This document shows, one piece after another, positions 33,510-42,837 of a stretch of DNA of 64,000 nt; positions within the stretch are counted from its first letter, which is position 1; the number at the start of each line of letters is the position of its first letter. The stretch comes from Chloroflexota bacterium. GTDB taxonomy: Bacteria; Chloroflexota; Anaerolineae; Promineifilales; Promineifilaceae. Below the pieces are notes generated by a model. It had not been told where the DNA came from and made no database searches. It saw nothing but the letters and a program-made list of their open reading frames with translations. The stretch covers positions 1-64,000 of the forward strand of contig JAKEFB010000100.1 in the NCBI GenBank assembly GCA_022616275.1. Direction: 5' to 3'. Made by a program: the position numbers and the translations under genes.

Positions 33510-36320
33510 ATGGCCGTGCTGAGTATAGCTAACTGTATGGATGGAATCACGCGCCCGCACTTTTTTCTTGATGGCTACTGGAACTTTTGGACCGATCCTG
33601 ACGCTTCTTTCTCGCCTGTCTCATTGGTTGCCGATCAAGCTATTACCATTCGTGTCCCTGCGCCCTGGCAGTCTCACGCTGAGGAACTGCGCTTCTATTC
33701 CGGGGTCGGTTGGTACCGCCGCACGATGGAACTGCCTGCCGAATGGTTTAACGGCCGGGTGATTGTCCTCGGCTTTGAGGCGGCCGATTATCTGGCCGAA
33801 GTGTGGGTCAACAACGTGCCAATTGGCGAGCACGAAGGTGGCTACCTGCCTTTCGAGTGGGACGTGACTCACGCCGCCCAGCCTGGCCTTAATACCATTA
33901 CCGTCCGGGTGAACGACCCAATTGAGCTATTCCCCGAAATCCCACATGGCAAGCAGTCCTGGTACGGCCCGCTCTCCGGCCTGTGGCAATCCGTGTGGAT
34001 TGAGAGCCGGCCGCCCAGCCACCTGCTCAAAGCGCAGATAACGACCCGTGGTGAAGAGGTAGAAGTAGCCGTCCGCCTCAACCGGCCGCTCGACCCAGGC
34101 CAGCGCCTGGTCTACGAAATTATCGCCCCCGATGGGCGGCTTTGCGCCCGTAGCGAGTCAGAAGCGACCGGCGAGTCGAAAGCGACCGGCGAGTCGAAAG
34201 CGACCGGGGTGTCTATCCCTGTCCCCTCTCCCCGACCGTGGGATGTGACCTCGCCCAACCTCTACACCGTGCAAGTAACGTTGTACGATCAACTCGTGCG
34301 GCCGGTTGATGCGCTGGCCAACACCTTTGGCTTCCGGACGATCGAGACGCGGAACGGCCTGCTGTTTCTCAACGGCCGCCCTCTCTACCTGCGCGGCGCG
34401 CTGGACCAGGACTATTACCCGGACCTGATTTGCACACCGCCGTCAACTGAATACATTGAGGACCAGTTCCGCAAAGCGAAAGCAATGGGGCTGAATTGTC
34501 TGCGGCTGCACATCAAGATTGCCGACCGGCGCTATTACCAGGCGGCCGACCGCCTGGGCCTGCTCCTGTGGGTGGATTTGCCCAACTGGCGGACCCTGAC
34601 CCCGGCCGCCAGGCAGCGGGCCGCAGATACCCTGACCGGCATGGTTGAGCGCGATTGGAACCACCCTTCAGTGATCATTCGTACCATTATCAACGAGAGT
34701 TGGGGCGTGGACCTGACTAATCCTGACCACCGCGCCTGGCTGGCCGACATGGTTGGTTATCTGAAATCCCTGGACCCAGACCGGCTGGTCATCGGCAACT
34801 CGGCCTGCCACGGCAACTTTCACGTCGCCGGTGACATTGCCGACTTCCACAACTATTGCGCCATCCCTGATAACTACGAGCAGTGGCGCGATTGGGTCGA
34901 AAATTTCGCCGGCCGGCCGGCCTGGATTTACGCTCACCCGTACGAAAATTTCGAAGCCTGGCGGCTATTCCTGCGCCAGCCCCGGGAGCCCCGGCCGGGG
35001 CCGGCCGCGCCGGAGGTGCGCTTTCGGGGCGACGAGCCGTTGATCGTCTCGGAATTCGGCAACTGGGGCCTGCCGGACGTGGCCGGGTTACGCCGCCACT
35101 ACGGTGGCGAGCCGTGGTGGTTTGAAACGGGCCTGGAGTGGGCCGACGGCATCGTCTATCCCCACGGCATTGAAGAGCGTTTCAAGCACTACCACCTCGA
35201 CCGGATTTTCCCCACCCTGTCCGACCTCTCGGCCGCCAGCCAGCGGCTGCAATTCGCCGGCCTCAAATACGAGATCGAACAAATGCGCCGCCACCCCACC
35301 ATTGCCGGCTACGTCATCACCGAATTGACCGACGTCCATTGGGAGTGCAATGGGCTGTTAGATATGTGCCGCCACCCCAAGCTTTTCTACGAGGCCATTG
35401 GCCGGATCAACAGCGACGACCTTATCATTCCCCATTGGCGGCGGGTTGCTTTCTGGGAAGGGGAACAGGGCGACGTGGAATTGCTGCTGTCGCACTTCTC
35501 GATGGCCGACCTGGCCGGCAGTCGCCTGGAGTGGCGTCTCGACATCGCTCCAGACATCGCCGGGTCGTTTGCCGGGTTAGCGCCGCGGCCGGCTGCGGTG
35601 ACGGCCGTGGGGGTGGCTTCGTTTACCGTTCCGGCCGTCGAGCGCGGCACGCGAGCGCGCCTGGAATTTCGCCTGTTCGACGCGGCCGGGATGTTGGTGG
35701 CCAGTAATGAACAGGAGTTGTATTTCTTCCCGTGCCAGGCGGCCGGGCCCGGCGCGATAAAGGTGTACGCACCCACCCTGGCCTGGTCACTGAGCGAGTT
35801 GGGCTATTCCCTGGTTGACTCTCCGGCTACGGCCGACGTCGTATTAGTTGAGGAGCTGACCGACGAGCTGCGCCCCTACCTCTTGCAAGGCGGGCGGGTG
35901 CTGTGGCTGGCCGAATCCTCCCAGTCGCGGCAAACATTCGCCGGTCACCTCAACGTCGTCGAACGGAAGGGCAGCAGTTGGCAAGGAGATTGGGCCAGCA
36001 CGTTGAGTTGGATTCGCCAGGACAGGCTGTTTGGCGCCTTGCCCACCCAAGGGGTGGTGGATTTTGCCTTTGCCGGCCTGACGCCCGAACACGTCATCAC
36101 TGGCTTTAGCCCGGACGAGTTTGCCACCGACGTATACGCCGGTTTGTTCGTCGGCTGGCTACACAAACCGGTCGCCCTGGTCGGCGAGCGGCGGGTCGGC
36201 GAGGGACGGCTGATGATTTCAACCTTCCGCCTCTCCCAACGCCTGACCACTCATCCGGCCGCCGCCATCCTGCTCAGCCACATGCTCAGCCACATGCTCA
36301 CTCACCGCGCCTCCCCATGA
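33510..36320 (+). CDS. Glycoside hydrolase family 2 (beta-galactosidase/glucuronidase-like)
   Basis: A 936-residue enzyme with the GH2 order: jelly-roll domain (GVGWYRRTMELPAEW, AADYLAEVWVNN), immunoglobulin-like domain, then a TIM barrel with acid/base Glu396 in IINESWG and nucleophile Glu515 in VSEFGNWG. The C-terminal 250 residues are an extra region. In the second domain an 18-bp tandem repeat (34164-34208) encodes ATGESK units. The start is uncertain: ATG 33510 has no close ribosome site, although a perfect AAGGAGGTGA lies 25 bp upstream ahead of a 13-codon GTG frame at 33491; ATG 33537 is an alternative. No signal peptide is seen. Confidence 0.88.
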   Translation: MAVLSIANCMDGITRPHFFLDGYWNFWTDPDASFSPVSLVADQAITIRVPAPWQSHAEELRFYSGVGWYRRTMELPAEWFNGRVIVLGFEAADYLAEVWVNNVPIGEHEGGYLPFEWDVTHAAQPGLNTITVRVNDPIELFPEIPHGKQSWYGPLSGLWQSVWIESRPPSHLLKAQITTRGEEVEVAVRLNRPLDPGQRLVYEIIAPDGRLCARSESEATGESKATGESKATGVSIPVPSPRPWDVTSPNLYTVQVTLYDQLVRPVDALANTFGFRTIETRNGLLFLNGRPLYLRGALDQDYYPDLICTPPSTEYIEDQFRKAKAMGLNCLRLHIKIADRRYYQAADRLGLLLWVDLPNWRTLTPAARQRAADTLTGMVERDWNHPSVIIRTIINESWGVDLTNPDHRAWLADMVGYLKSLDPDRLVIGNSACHGNFHVAGDIADFHNYCAIPDNYEQWRDWVENFAGRPAWIYAHPYENFEAWRLFLRQPREPRPGPAAPEVRFRGDEPLIVSEFGNWGLPDVAGLRRHYGGEPWWFETGLEWADGIVYPHGIEERFKHYHLDRIFPTLSDLSAASQRLQFAGLKYEIEQMRRHPTIAGYVITELTDVHWECNGLLDMCRHPKLFYEAIGRINSDDLIIPHWRRVAFWEGEQGDVELLLSHFSMADLAGSRLEWRLDIAPDIAGSFAGLAPRPAAVTAVGVASFTVPAVERGTRARLEFRLFDAAGMLVASNEQELYFFPCQAAGPGAIKVYAPTLAWSLSELGYSLVDSPATADVVLVEELTDELRPYLLQGGRVLWLAESSQSRQTFAGHLNVVERKGSSWQGDWASTLSWIRQDRLFGALPTQGVVDFAFAGLTPEHVITGFSPDEFATDVYAGLFVGWLHKPVALVGERRVGEGRLMISTFRLSQRLTTHPAAAILLSHMLSHMLTHRASP
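34164..34208 (+). repeat. In-frame 18-bp tandem repeat within the GH2 gene
   Basis: Two and a half copies of an 18-bp unit beginning GCGACCGGCGAG encode repeated ATGESK. It lies in a surface linker of the second beta domain and keeps the frame; its copy number could vary among strains. Confidence 0.85.
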
Positions 36321-36423
36321 CTCTGGTACTAAGAAGAAGGTTACCCAGGCACTAAGAAAATCAGCACTGCCGCATCAGGTATAACTCCTCCAACTGGACT
36401 ACAAAAGGCCAGGTAGTGCGAGT

Positions 36424-37689
36424 ATGAACACTGAGCGCAATAATAGACCGCTTTTTTTCGTCGGTTGCGGGTTTTTGTTACTCTTACTGGTCGGGGCCGC
36501 CCTCCTCGTATTCCTGGTTGTGCCTAACTTGCTTTTCCGGGTAGCAGAAAACGGCCCGGAACCCCCGGCCGTATCAGGCCAGTCACCCCCTCAAGAGGCT
36601 ATCCCTACCCTGACCCTGCCCCCAGAGGAGGCTACAGTCCCGTTCACCCCGACTGTAGCTTCGGGGGAGGCCAGCGCGACGGCTCAATTTGTTCCGGCGC
36701 AGCCGGATTTATTAAGCGCGTTGTTTGAGCAGACAAACCCTGGCGTCGTCAACGTCCAGGTCTTCCTGGAAGAGGCCCTGGGCGGCCAGGGAGCAGGTTC
36801 GGGTTTCATCCTGGACGAACAGGGGCACATCGTGACCAACAACCACGTCGTTGCCGGCGCCTCGCAGGTGATTGTCGTCTTCTACGATGGAACCGAAGCG
36901 GCGGCCGAGATTGTCGGGACGGACGACGACAGCGACCTGGCCGTCATTCGCGTTCAACAACTGGCCGAAGGGGCCCATCCTCTGCCCTTAGGCGATTCGG
37001 ACCAGACTGCGGTGGGCGAGTGGGTCATTGCCATCGGCAATCCGTTTGGCCTGGGGAGCAGCATGACGGTGGGGATTGTCAGCGCCCTCGGCCGGACGAT
37101 TGCTTCCGGGATAACACCTTTCTCGATTCCCCAGGCTATCCAGACCGATGCTGCTATTAACCCTGGTAATTCCGGTGGGCCACTGCTTAACCTGGAGGGA
37201 GAAGTGATTGGCGTCAACGCCCAAATTGCGACGGGTGGCGCTTCACGGGGCAACGTCGGCGTCGGTTTTGCCATTCCGTCCAACGTCGTCCGCCTGGTCG
37301 CGCCGGCGTTAATCGAGGCTGGAGCGTACGACTGGCCCTGGCTGGGCGTCAGTGGTGGTAGCGTTAACCTGATAGTGATGGAAGCCAACAACCTTGAGAC
37401 CCAACAGGGCGCCTACATCCACCAGGTCATCCCCGGCGGGCCGGCGGACGAGGCCGGCCTGCAAGGCACCACGGGCGTAGCCAACGTCAATGGTGTTGAA
37501 GCTCCTGTCGGCGGCGACGTTGTCGTGGCGGTGGATGGGCAGCCGGTCCAGACCTTTGACGATATGTTAGCCCGGATCGCCTTCATGAACCCCGGCGACA
37601 CCGTCACGCTAACCATTCTACGTGACGGCCAGCAGCGCGAGGTTGACGTTACCCTCCAGGCCCGGCCGTCGGAGTTTGCCTCTCCCTAA
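36424..37689 (+). CDS. HtrA/DegP-type serine protease with PDZ domain
   Basis: A 421-residue membrane-anchored protease. One N-terminal helix (about 10-38) is followed by a Pro/Thr-rich spacer to about 90. The trypsin-like domain has its triad at His141 (TNNHVV), Asp171 (DSDLAVI) and Ser250 (NPGNSGGP). A single PDZ domain fills the C-terminus (IHQVIPGGPADEAGLQG, VVVAVDGQPV). It acts in envelope protein quality control. It is monocistronic or starts the following envelope group. Confidence 0.95.
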   Translation: MNTERNNRPLFFVGCGFLLLLLVGAALLVFLVVPNLLFRVAENGPEPPAVSGQSPPQEAIPTLTLPPEEATVPFTPTVASGEASATAQFVPAQPDLLSALFEQTNPGVVNVQVFLEEALGGQGAGSGFILDEQGHIVTNNHVVAGASQVIVVFYDGTEAAAEIVGTDDDSDLAVIRVQQLAEGAHPLPLGDSDQTAVGEWVIAIGNPFGLGSSMTVGIVSALGRTIASGITPFSIPQAIQTDAAINPGNSGGPLLNLEGEVIGVNAQIATGGASRGNVGVGFAIPSNVVRLVAPALIEAGAYDWPWLGVSGGSVNLIVMEANNLETQQGAYIHQVIPGGPADEAGLQGTTGVANVNGVEAPVGGDVVVAVDGQPVQTFDDMLARIAFMNPGDTVTLTILRDGQQREVDVTLQARPSEFASP

Positions 37690-37770
37690 CCCCCAGGAAC
37701 CCCATCTACCTCCGCCAATGGCGAGCGAAAGCGGTGCTGCTCAGACAATACACCCAAACTAGGGCAACGC

Positions 37771-37798
37771 CTTCACTTTTTCCTGAACATGCTATAAT
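37771..37798 (+). promoter_or_regulatory. Extended -10 promoter giving a leaderless message
   Basis: TGCTATAAT (TATAAT at 37793-37798) is an extended -10 with a weak -35 (CTTCAC, 37771-37776). The expected start point falls within a base or two of the GTG at 37806, the first codon of the flippase-like gene. Confidence 0.6.
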
Positions 37799-37805
37799 TT
37801 TGCCC

Positions 37806-38786
37806 GTGCTCAAGAACAAAAAGCTCCGGGGCCTTCTGCAACTGGTCTTAAGTGTGGCGCTGCTGGCCTTTTTAGTCAGTCGTGTGGGTCTGGAAGCCAT
37901 CACCACGACCCTTAGCGATCTGAACTGGCCCTGGTATCTGTTTGCCTTTCTTCTCTTTCTACTCAACGTCGTTATCCGCGCCTACCGCTGGTCCGTTTTA
38001 CTGGCCGGGTTAGGGGAACGGCCGCTTTTCGGCCGCCTACTCTACCTCTACTTTGTTAGCCTCTTTTTCAACAACTTCCTGCCTTCCGGTTTTGGCGGCG
38101 ACGCGTTCAAAGTGCTGGAGCTGCGCCAGGAGCGCGGCCGGGGGGCGGAGGCGCTCAGCTCGGTGGTCATGGACCGGTTGATAGGTCTGCTTGGCTCCTC
38201 TCTCATTGCCGTTGCTGCCCTGCTATGGAACAGCGCCCGGCCGGCGGCCGTTGACCTCCCCCCTGCCCTGGGAGTGACAATTGCTCTCGTTAGCCTGGGC
38301 ATTCCGGCTCTTTTCGTTCTGCTACGCCGGGGCGACCCTCTTGACTGGCTGGCCAGCGCCCTGCCTCTGCTGCGGCCAATCACCGACAACGCCAGGGTGC
38401 GGCGGCTGGCCAATACGATCCACCGCTACCCTTTTCCGGCTTTACTGAAAGCGCTTCTGGCCAGCATACCCTTTACGCTGTCTCTTATCCTGGCCCAGTT
38501 TGCTATCTCTGAAGCTTTATCGGCCGGCGTGCCTTTTTACCTGTTTCCCCTGTTCGTGCCTCTCATTTCTCTGATAACTTTGCTACCCATTTCCTTCAAC
38601 GGGCTGGGCACACGGGAGGGGGCCTACATCCTGCTCTTCGTCCCGGCCGGCGTTTCTTACGAACATGCCCTGGCCATGTCGCTGGCATTTTATTTTCTCC
38701 GCTTCGCGACCGGCCTGGTTGGCGGTATACTCTACGCCATCCGCAGCGCCGGTGGTATCATCCGGGCCGCTTACGCCAACGAATAG
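37806..38786 (+). CDS. UPF0104/LPG-synthase-like flippase domain protein
   Basis: About 326 residues with eight or more predicted helices. The family signature region (FNNFLPSGFGGDAFKVLEL, VVMDRLIGL, then LPISFNGLGTREGAYILLF) matches the lysylphosphatidylglycerol synthase transmembrane/UPF0104 family, whose members move or modify lipids. GTG 37806 starts the conserved part; the frame is open upstream but a TATAAT box lies there. It precedes a phosphodiesterase-like gene by 10 bp, and both probably handle lipid-linked glycans. Confidence 0.85.
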   Translation: MLKNKKLRGLLQLVLSVALLAFLVSRVGLEAITTTLSDLNWPWYLFAFLLFLLNVVIRAYRWSVLLAGLGERPLFGRLLYLYFVSLFFNNFLPSGFGGDAFKVLELRQERGRGAEALSSVVMDRLIGLLGSSLIAVAALLWNSARPAAVDLPPALGVTIALVSLGIPALFVLLRRGDPLDWLASALPLLRPITDNARVRRLANTIHRYPFPALLKALLASIPFTLSLILAQFAISEALSAGVPFYLFPLFVPLISLITLLPISFNGLGTREGAYILLFVPAGVSYEHALAMSLAFYFLRFATGLVGGILYAIRSAGGIIRAAYANE

Positions 38787-38796
38787 GAAGAAATTG

Positions 38797-40458
38797 ATGG
38801 TTCAACGGAAAGTGGCCGTTTTTGGCCTTGACGGTATTACTTTTGACCTGTTGCAGCCCTGGCTGGACGAGGGACGGCTGCCGAACCTGGCCAGGCTCCT
38901 GGCCGAAGGGGCCAGCGGCCGGCTGCGCTCGACCATCCCCCCTGTTTCAGCCTCGGCCTGGGCCTCTTTCGCCACAGGAGCGAATCCTGGCCAACACGGG
39001 CTGGTTGATTTTACTTACCCGTCCCCAGACAGCTACGAGATAAAAATCAGCAACGGCCGGACCCGCGCTGCGCCGGCCATCTGGGAAATCGTTGGCCAGG
39101 CCGGCGGGCAGGTCGGTGTGGTTAGTATGCCCATGACTTACCCGCCGCAGCCCCTCAATGGCTTTATGCTCTGCTCGTTTCTAACCCCCAGCCAGGACAG
39201 CGAATACACTTACCCGCCCGAATTAAAGCAGGAATTGGCCGCCGCCGTTGGCCCTTTTCCCTTGCATATGTCTGAAAAGGGACGGGGAACTGACCCGGCC
39301 CGCTTTGTCGAGGCCGTCAAGCAGATGGAGATTGGCCGCGCTCGCGCCGTCTGCCATATGCTGCAAACCCGGCCATGGGACCTGTTTCTGTACGTGATCG
39401 AGACGACCGATAACCTGCAACATGAGGTCTGGCACCTGCTCGACAAGAGCCACCCCCGCCACGACCCGCATCTGGCAGCCGCCCTCGCGCCCAAAATTCT
39501 CGACTACTATGAAACGGTAGACCGGCTGCTGGGCGAGATGGTCGCTTTGGTCCCGGAAGATGCTTTGATCGTCATTCTGTCTGATCACGGCTTCGGCCCG
39601 TTTCACAAATTTTTCCACATCAATAACTGGCTGGCGGCCCAGGGCTGGCTCAAGTTCCGGCGCAGGCCGTTGAGCCTGGCCAAACGCCTCGCCTTCCGGC
39701 TTGGGGTCACGCCCATTAATGCGCTCAGGTGGGTGGTGCGGCTGCGTTTGAGTGGAATGCGCAAAAACGTCAAGCGCGGCCGCGGCCGGGGCATGTTGCG
39801 GCGACTATTCCTGTCCTTTGACGACGTAGACTGGTCCAGGACCAGCGCTTTTTCAGTCGGCAATTTTGGCCAGGTCTATTTGAACGTCCGCGGCCAGCGG
39901 CCCCAGGGCCTGGTAGCGCCGGAGGCGGTTGAGCGGCTGCGCGACGACATTGCCGCGGCCGCGCTGGCCTTGCACGACCCGGCCGATAATGCCCGGGTCG
40001 TGCAGCAGGTCTACCGGCGCGAAGAGATTTTTCACGGGCCAAGCGTTGACCGGCTGCCCGACCTGGTGCTGCACACCGACCGCGCCCGTTACGTTTCCTT
40101 TGGCCACGCCGACTTTGGTTCGAATAAGATTCTTGAGCCGAGCACAGGCCAGACCGGCCACCACCACATGGTCGGCGTTGTCGGTCTTAAAGGGCCCGGG
40201 GTGCGCCAGGGCTTTGTCCTCGAGGAACCCTCCATTCTCGACCTTGCTCCGACCATCCTCCATTACCTGGGACTGCCCGTGCCGGAGCACATGGACGGCC
40301 AGGTGCTGACCCAGGCTTTCACCGATTCTTTCAACGAAGCCAACCTGGTCCGGCGCCAGGAAAGCGATCAAGGGCCGATAGTCGGGGACAAGGCCTATCA
40401 AATCGAGGAAGAAGAAATGGTGATGGCCAAGCTGCGTGACCTGGGTTACGTCGCTTAA
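38797..40458 (+). CDS. Alkaline-phosphatase-superfamily phosphodiesterase/nucleotide pyrophosphatase
   Basis: About 553 residues. FGLDGITFDLL gives the first metal-ligand Asp, STIPPVSASAWASFATG the nucleophile region, and VILSDHGFGPFHKFFHIN and TGHHHMVGV the later metal ligands, all features of type I phosphodiesterases. No signal peptide is evident. Such proteins often lie in surface-polysaccharide loci and may add or remove phosphate-linked groups; the substrate is unknown. ATG 38797 lies 10 bp after the previous stop with GGAAGAAA upstream. Confidence 0.87.
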   Translation: MVQRKVAVFGLDGITFDLLQPWLDEGRLPNLARLLAEGASGRLRSTIPPVSASAWASFATGANPGQHGLVDFTYPSPDSYEIKISNGRTRAAPAIWEIVGQAGGQVGVVSMPMTYPPQPLNGFMLCSFLTPSQDSEYTYPPELKQELAAAVGPFPLHMSEKGRGTDPARFVEAVKQMEIGRARAVCHMLQTRPWDLFLYVIETTDNLQHEVWHLLDKSHPRHDPHLAAALAPKILDYYETVDRLLGEMVALVPEDALIVILSDHGFGPFHKFFHINNWLAAQGWLKFRRRPLSLAKRLAFRLGVTPINALRWVVRLRLSGMRKNVKRGRGRGMLRRLFLSFDDVDWSRTSAFSVGNFGQVYLNVRGQRPQGLVAPEAVERLRDDIAAAALALHDPADNARVVQQVYRREEIFHGPSVDRLPDLVLHTDRARYVSFGHADFGSNKILEPSTGQTGHHHMVGVVGLKGPGVRQGFVLEEPSILDLAPTILHYLGLPVPEHMDGQVLTQAFTDSFNEANLVRRQESDQGPIVGDKAYQIEEEEMVMAKLRDLGYVA

Positions 40459-40507
40459 ACGGTTCCACCGGCAACCGCTGTCATTGCCCGTACTGATAAG
40501 CGCCTCT

Positions 40508-42667
40508 ATGCGACCAACTGTGTCTGTAAAAATGTCCGGCCGCTCCAGCCGGCTTCCGGCGCTGATGGTGTCGTTCGCTGGCCCACTCTTGTTACTCCTG
40601 GTGGGGCCTGTCCTCCTCTTTCCCGATCGCTTCCCGCTCCCGGTTGTCCTGGCCAGCCTGGGCTTGTTGCTGGCCCCTTTTATTTTGCGCCGGGCCACAA
40701 AGGGGGTTTTCATTGCCCCAACCCCCCTCAATCTGCCCATTCTTCTGCTCCTGGTCGTGGCCCTGCCAGTCACGCTGTGGGTGACGCCGCTTTTCTGGCA
40801 GGCCACCTGGCCCAAGCTGACCAGCCTGCTGTGGGCTATGGCCGTCTTCTTTGAGGTAGTCAACTGGCCCTATGAGCCGGACCACCAGCCCCTGGCCCGG
40901 CCGGCCGGCCGGCGGATCGCCTGGTTGACGCTGGTTTACCTGGCGTTGGGTAGCGCTTTCACCGTTGTTGGCCTGCTTGGCCTGGGGGATACGGGAAAAC
41001 TTCCCTTTCTCGGCCAGATCACTATTGCCTTGCCCAATCTGACCGGGGTCGCGCTGGGCCTGCCTGGAGGTATCCAGCCCAACGAAGTCGCCGGCACGTT
41101 GACCCTGTTTGCTCCCCTGGCGCTGGCTTTAAGCCTGGCTCTGCTTCTGGCCAGGCGACGAGAAGAGCCGGAAAGGATCACCTTTCACCCGCTCGGACTC
41201 GCGCCACGCCGCCTGGTCCCGGCCGTGGCCGGATTAAGCCTGCTGCTGGCGCTCTTCTTTACGGGCGTGCTACTCTTGACCCAATCCCGCAGTGGGCTAT
41301 TAGGCTTTGGCCTGGCGCTGGTCCTGATGCTGCTCCTGATGGGCCGGCGTGGCTGGATTTTGCTGGGTGGACTGTCCGTCGTTGGCCTGGCCACGTTCCT
41401 GGTCGCCGGCCCCCAGCGGCTCATTTACATCTTTCTCTATGCCAGCTCCAGTTCCTGGCAATATGGGTCGGTCGGCCTCCGGCTCGAAATCTGGCAGCGT
41501 GCCCTCCGGGGCATCGCCGATTTCCCCTTGACCGGGATTGGGCTGGGAACGTTTCGCCATGCCTTAAACTTTCTCTATCCCTGGCCCCAGCCAAAAGGTG
41601 AAACCACAGCCGTCTTAGACTTAGATTTGGCTCACGCCCACAATCTTTTTCTGCAAACAGCGTTGGACCTGGGTCTGCCAGCGATGCTTATAGTCGTCGC
41701 CATTGTGGCCATTACCCTGGTCTGCCTGGCCCGGCTTTTCCGGCGCGTACCGGCCGGTTCGCCGGATCGCTACTGGGTCATTGGCCTGACCGGCGCTCTA
41801 ACCGCTCACCTGGTTTTTAGCCTGACAGACACCATCGCCCTGGGTGCTCGCCCAGGTGTAGGCTTGTGGTTTCTCCTTGGCTTGACGATGGCTGCCTTCA
41901 GCCAGACCCGGACGACCCAGGGACAGCCGGCCGGCGAGATAGCGCCAGCCAGAAGAGTCCGGCCTGGTATTATGGTTGCCGGACTTGGCCTCTTGCTCCT
42001 GGCCTTAGTCTGGCTCTGGCTACGCCCGGCGGCCAGGCTAAACCGTGTGGCGACCCAGGCCACGGCCGCGTTATTGGCCGAACCGGAGCTGTTACCGGCG
42101 GTCGAGGCTACCCTTTCAGAACTGGCTCGCTACAACTGCCACGCGAACTGGTATTGGGGGCTGGTCTTACAGGCCCAGCAAAACGAGGCCGGCCGGGACG
42201 GGGCCTGGTCCGTCTTGTTGCAATGCACGGACCGTTTTACCCCCTACGTGGCCATCCTGGCCCCCGACCACCAGGCGCTGGCTGAATTTGCCGTCCAGGT
42301 CCAGCCGGAGAGCGCGGCGGCTCATTTCTGGCTGGCCGGCATCCAGGCCGAACAGTCGCCGGCCCTGGCCGTCGAACTCTACCGGCAAGGGTTGCGTCTA
42401 ACCCCAGGGGACGGTCTGCGCTGGCTAGAGTTAGGCGACCTGTTGGTAGACAGTGATCGCCAGGCAGCGATTGCCGCTTACCTGGAAGCCTGCCGGCACG
42501 GCGACCCGGCCGGCAATGGCTGCTGGCGGGCGGGACAGACGGCCGAAATGGAAGGGGACGTCACCGCTGCGGTTGCTTATTATCGCCAATCGCACCTGGC
42601 CAAAGCATTAGACCGGGCGGCGCAGTTGGAATCCGGCGCACTCCCTGGCCCCCGCTCAAACAAATAA
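40508..42667 (+). CDS. O-antigen ligase/polymerase-like membrane protein with TPR tail
   Basis: About 719 residues. Ten or more helices span residues 10-500, including the Wzy_C/O-antigen ligase region LTQSRSGLLGFGLALVL and the large loop GIGLGTFRHALNF with AHAHNLFLQTALDLGLP. The C-terminal 190 residues carry tetratricopeptide-like repeats (AAHFWLAGIQAEQ, LRWLELGDLLVDS). It should polymerise or transfer lipid-linked glycans outside the membrane. The start is uncertain; 40508 and 40532 are both possible and neither has a strong ribosome site. Confidence 0.88.
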   Translation: MRPTVSVKMSGRSSRLPALMVSFAGPLLLLLVGPVLLFPDRFPLPVVLASLGLLLAPFILRRATKGVFIAPTPLNLPILLLLVVALPVTLWVTPLFWQATWPKLTSLLWAMAVFFEVVNWPYEPDHQPLARPAGRRIAWLTLVYLALGSAFTVVGLLGLGDTGKLPFLGQITIALPNLTGVALGLPGGIQPNEVAGTLTLFAPLALALSLALLLARRREEPERITFHPLGLAPRRLVPAVAGLSLLLALFFTGVLLLTQSRSGLLGFGLALVLMLLLMGRRGWILLGGLSVVGLATFLVAGPQRLIYIFLYASSSSWQYGSVGLRLEIWQRALRGIADFPLTGIGLGTFRHALNFLYPWPQPKGETTAVLDLDLAHAHNLFLQTALDLGLPAMLIVVAIVAITLVCLARLFRRVPAGSPDRYWVIGLTGALTAHLVFSLTDTIALGARPGVGLWFLLGLTMAAFSQTRTTQGQPAGEIAPARRVRPGIMVAGLGLLLLALVWLWLRPAARLNRVATQATAALLAEPELLPAVEATLSELARYNCHANWYWGLVLQAQQNEAGRDGAWSVLLQCTDRFTPYVAILAPDHQALAEFAVQVQPESAAAHFWLAGIQAEQSPALAVELYRQGLRLTPGDGLRWLELGDLLVDSDRQAAIAAYLEACRHGDPAGNGCWRAGQTAEMEGDVTAAVAYYRQSHLAKALDRAAQLESGALPGPRSNK

Positions 42668-42783
42668 AACCTCGCGTGATTGCCAAAAGAGACGTTGTTG
42701 TGACGTTCCTCTCTCTATTTTCACCTGATCATTAACCGGCCCCCCGATAAGAAACAGCATTACCAATACCCTTTAACTTCGGC

Positions 42784-42789
42784 TATAAT
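42784..42789 (+). promoter_or_regulatory. Candidate -10 element before the lipoprotein gene
   Basis: TATAAT at 42784-42789 lies 49 bp ahead of the ATG at 42838. No -35 hexamer is convincing at the right distance, so confidence is low. Confidence 0.35.
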
Positions 42790-42837
42790 AACTTTTACCG
42801 AATGGGACTAATGTCCTAGATTTTTAAGCAAGGCAGG

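Noticed and set aside
39853..40863. Long minus-strand open frame of 336 codons opposite the phosphodiesterase and polymerase genes
   Set aside because: It is a GC-rich shadow frame: the opposite strand has clear family motifs, and the minus frame has none and spans two real genes.
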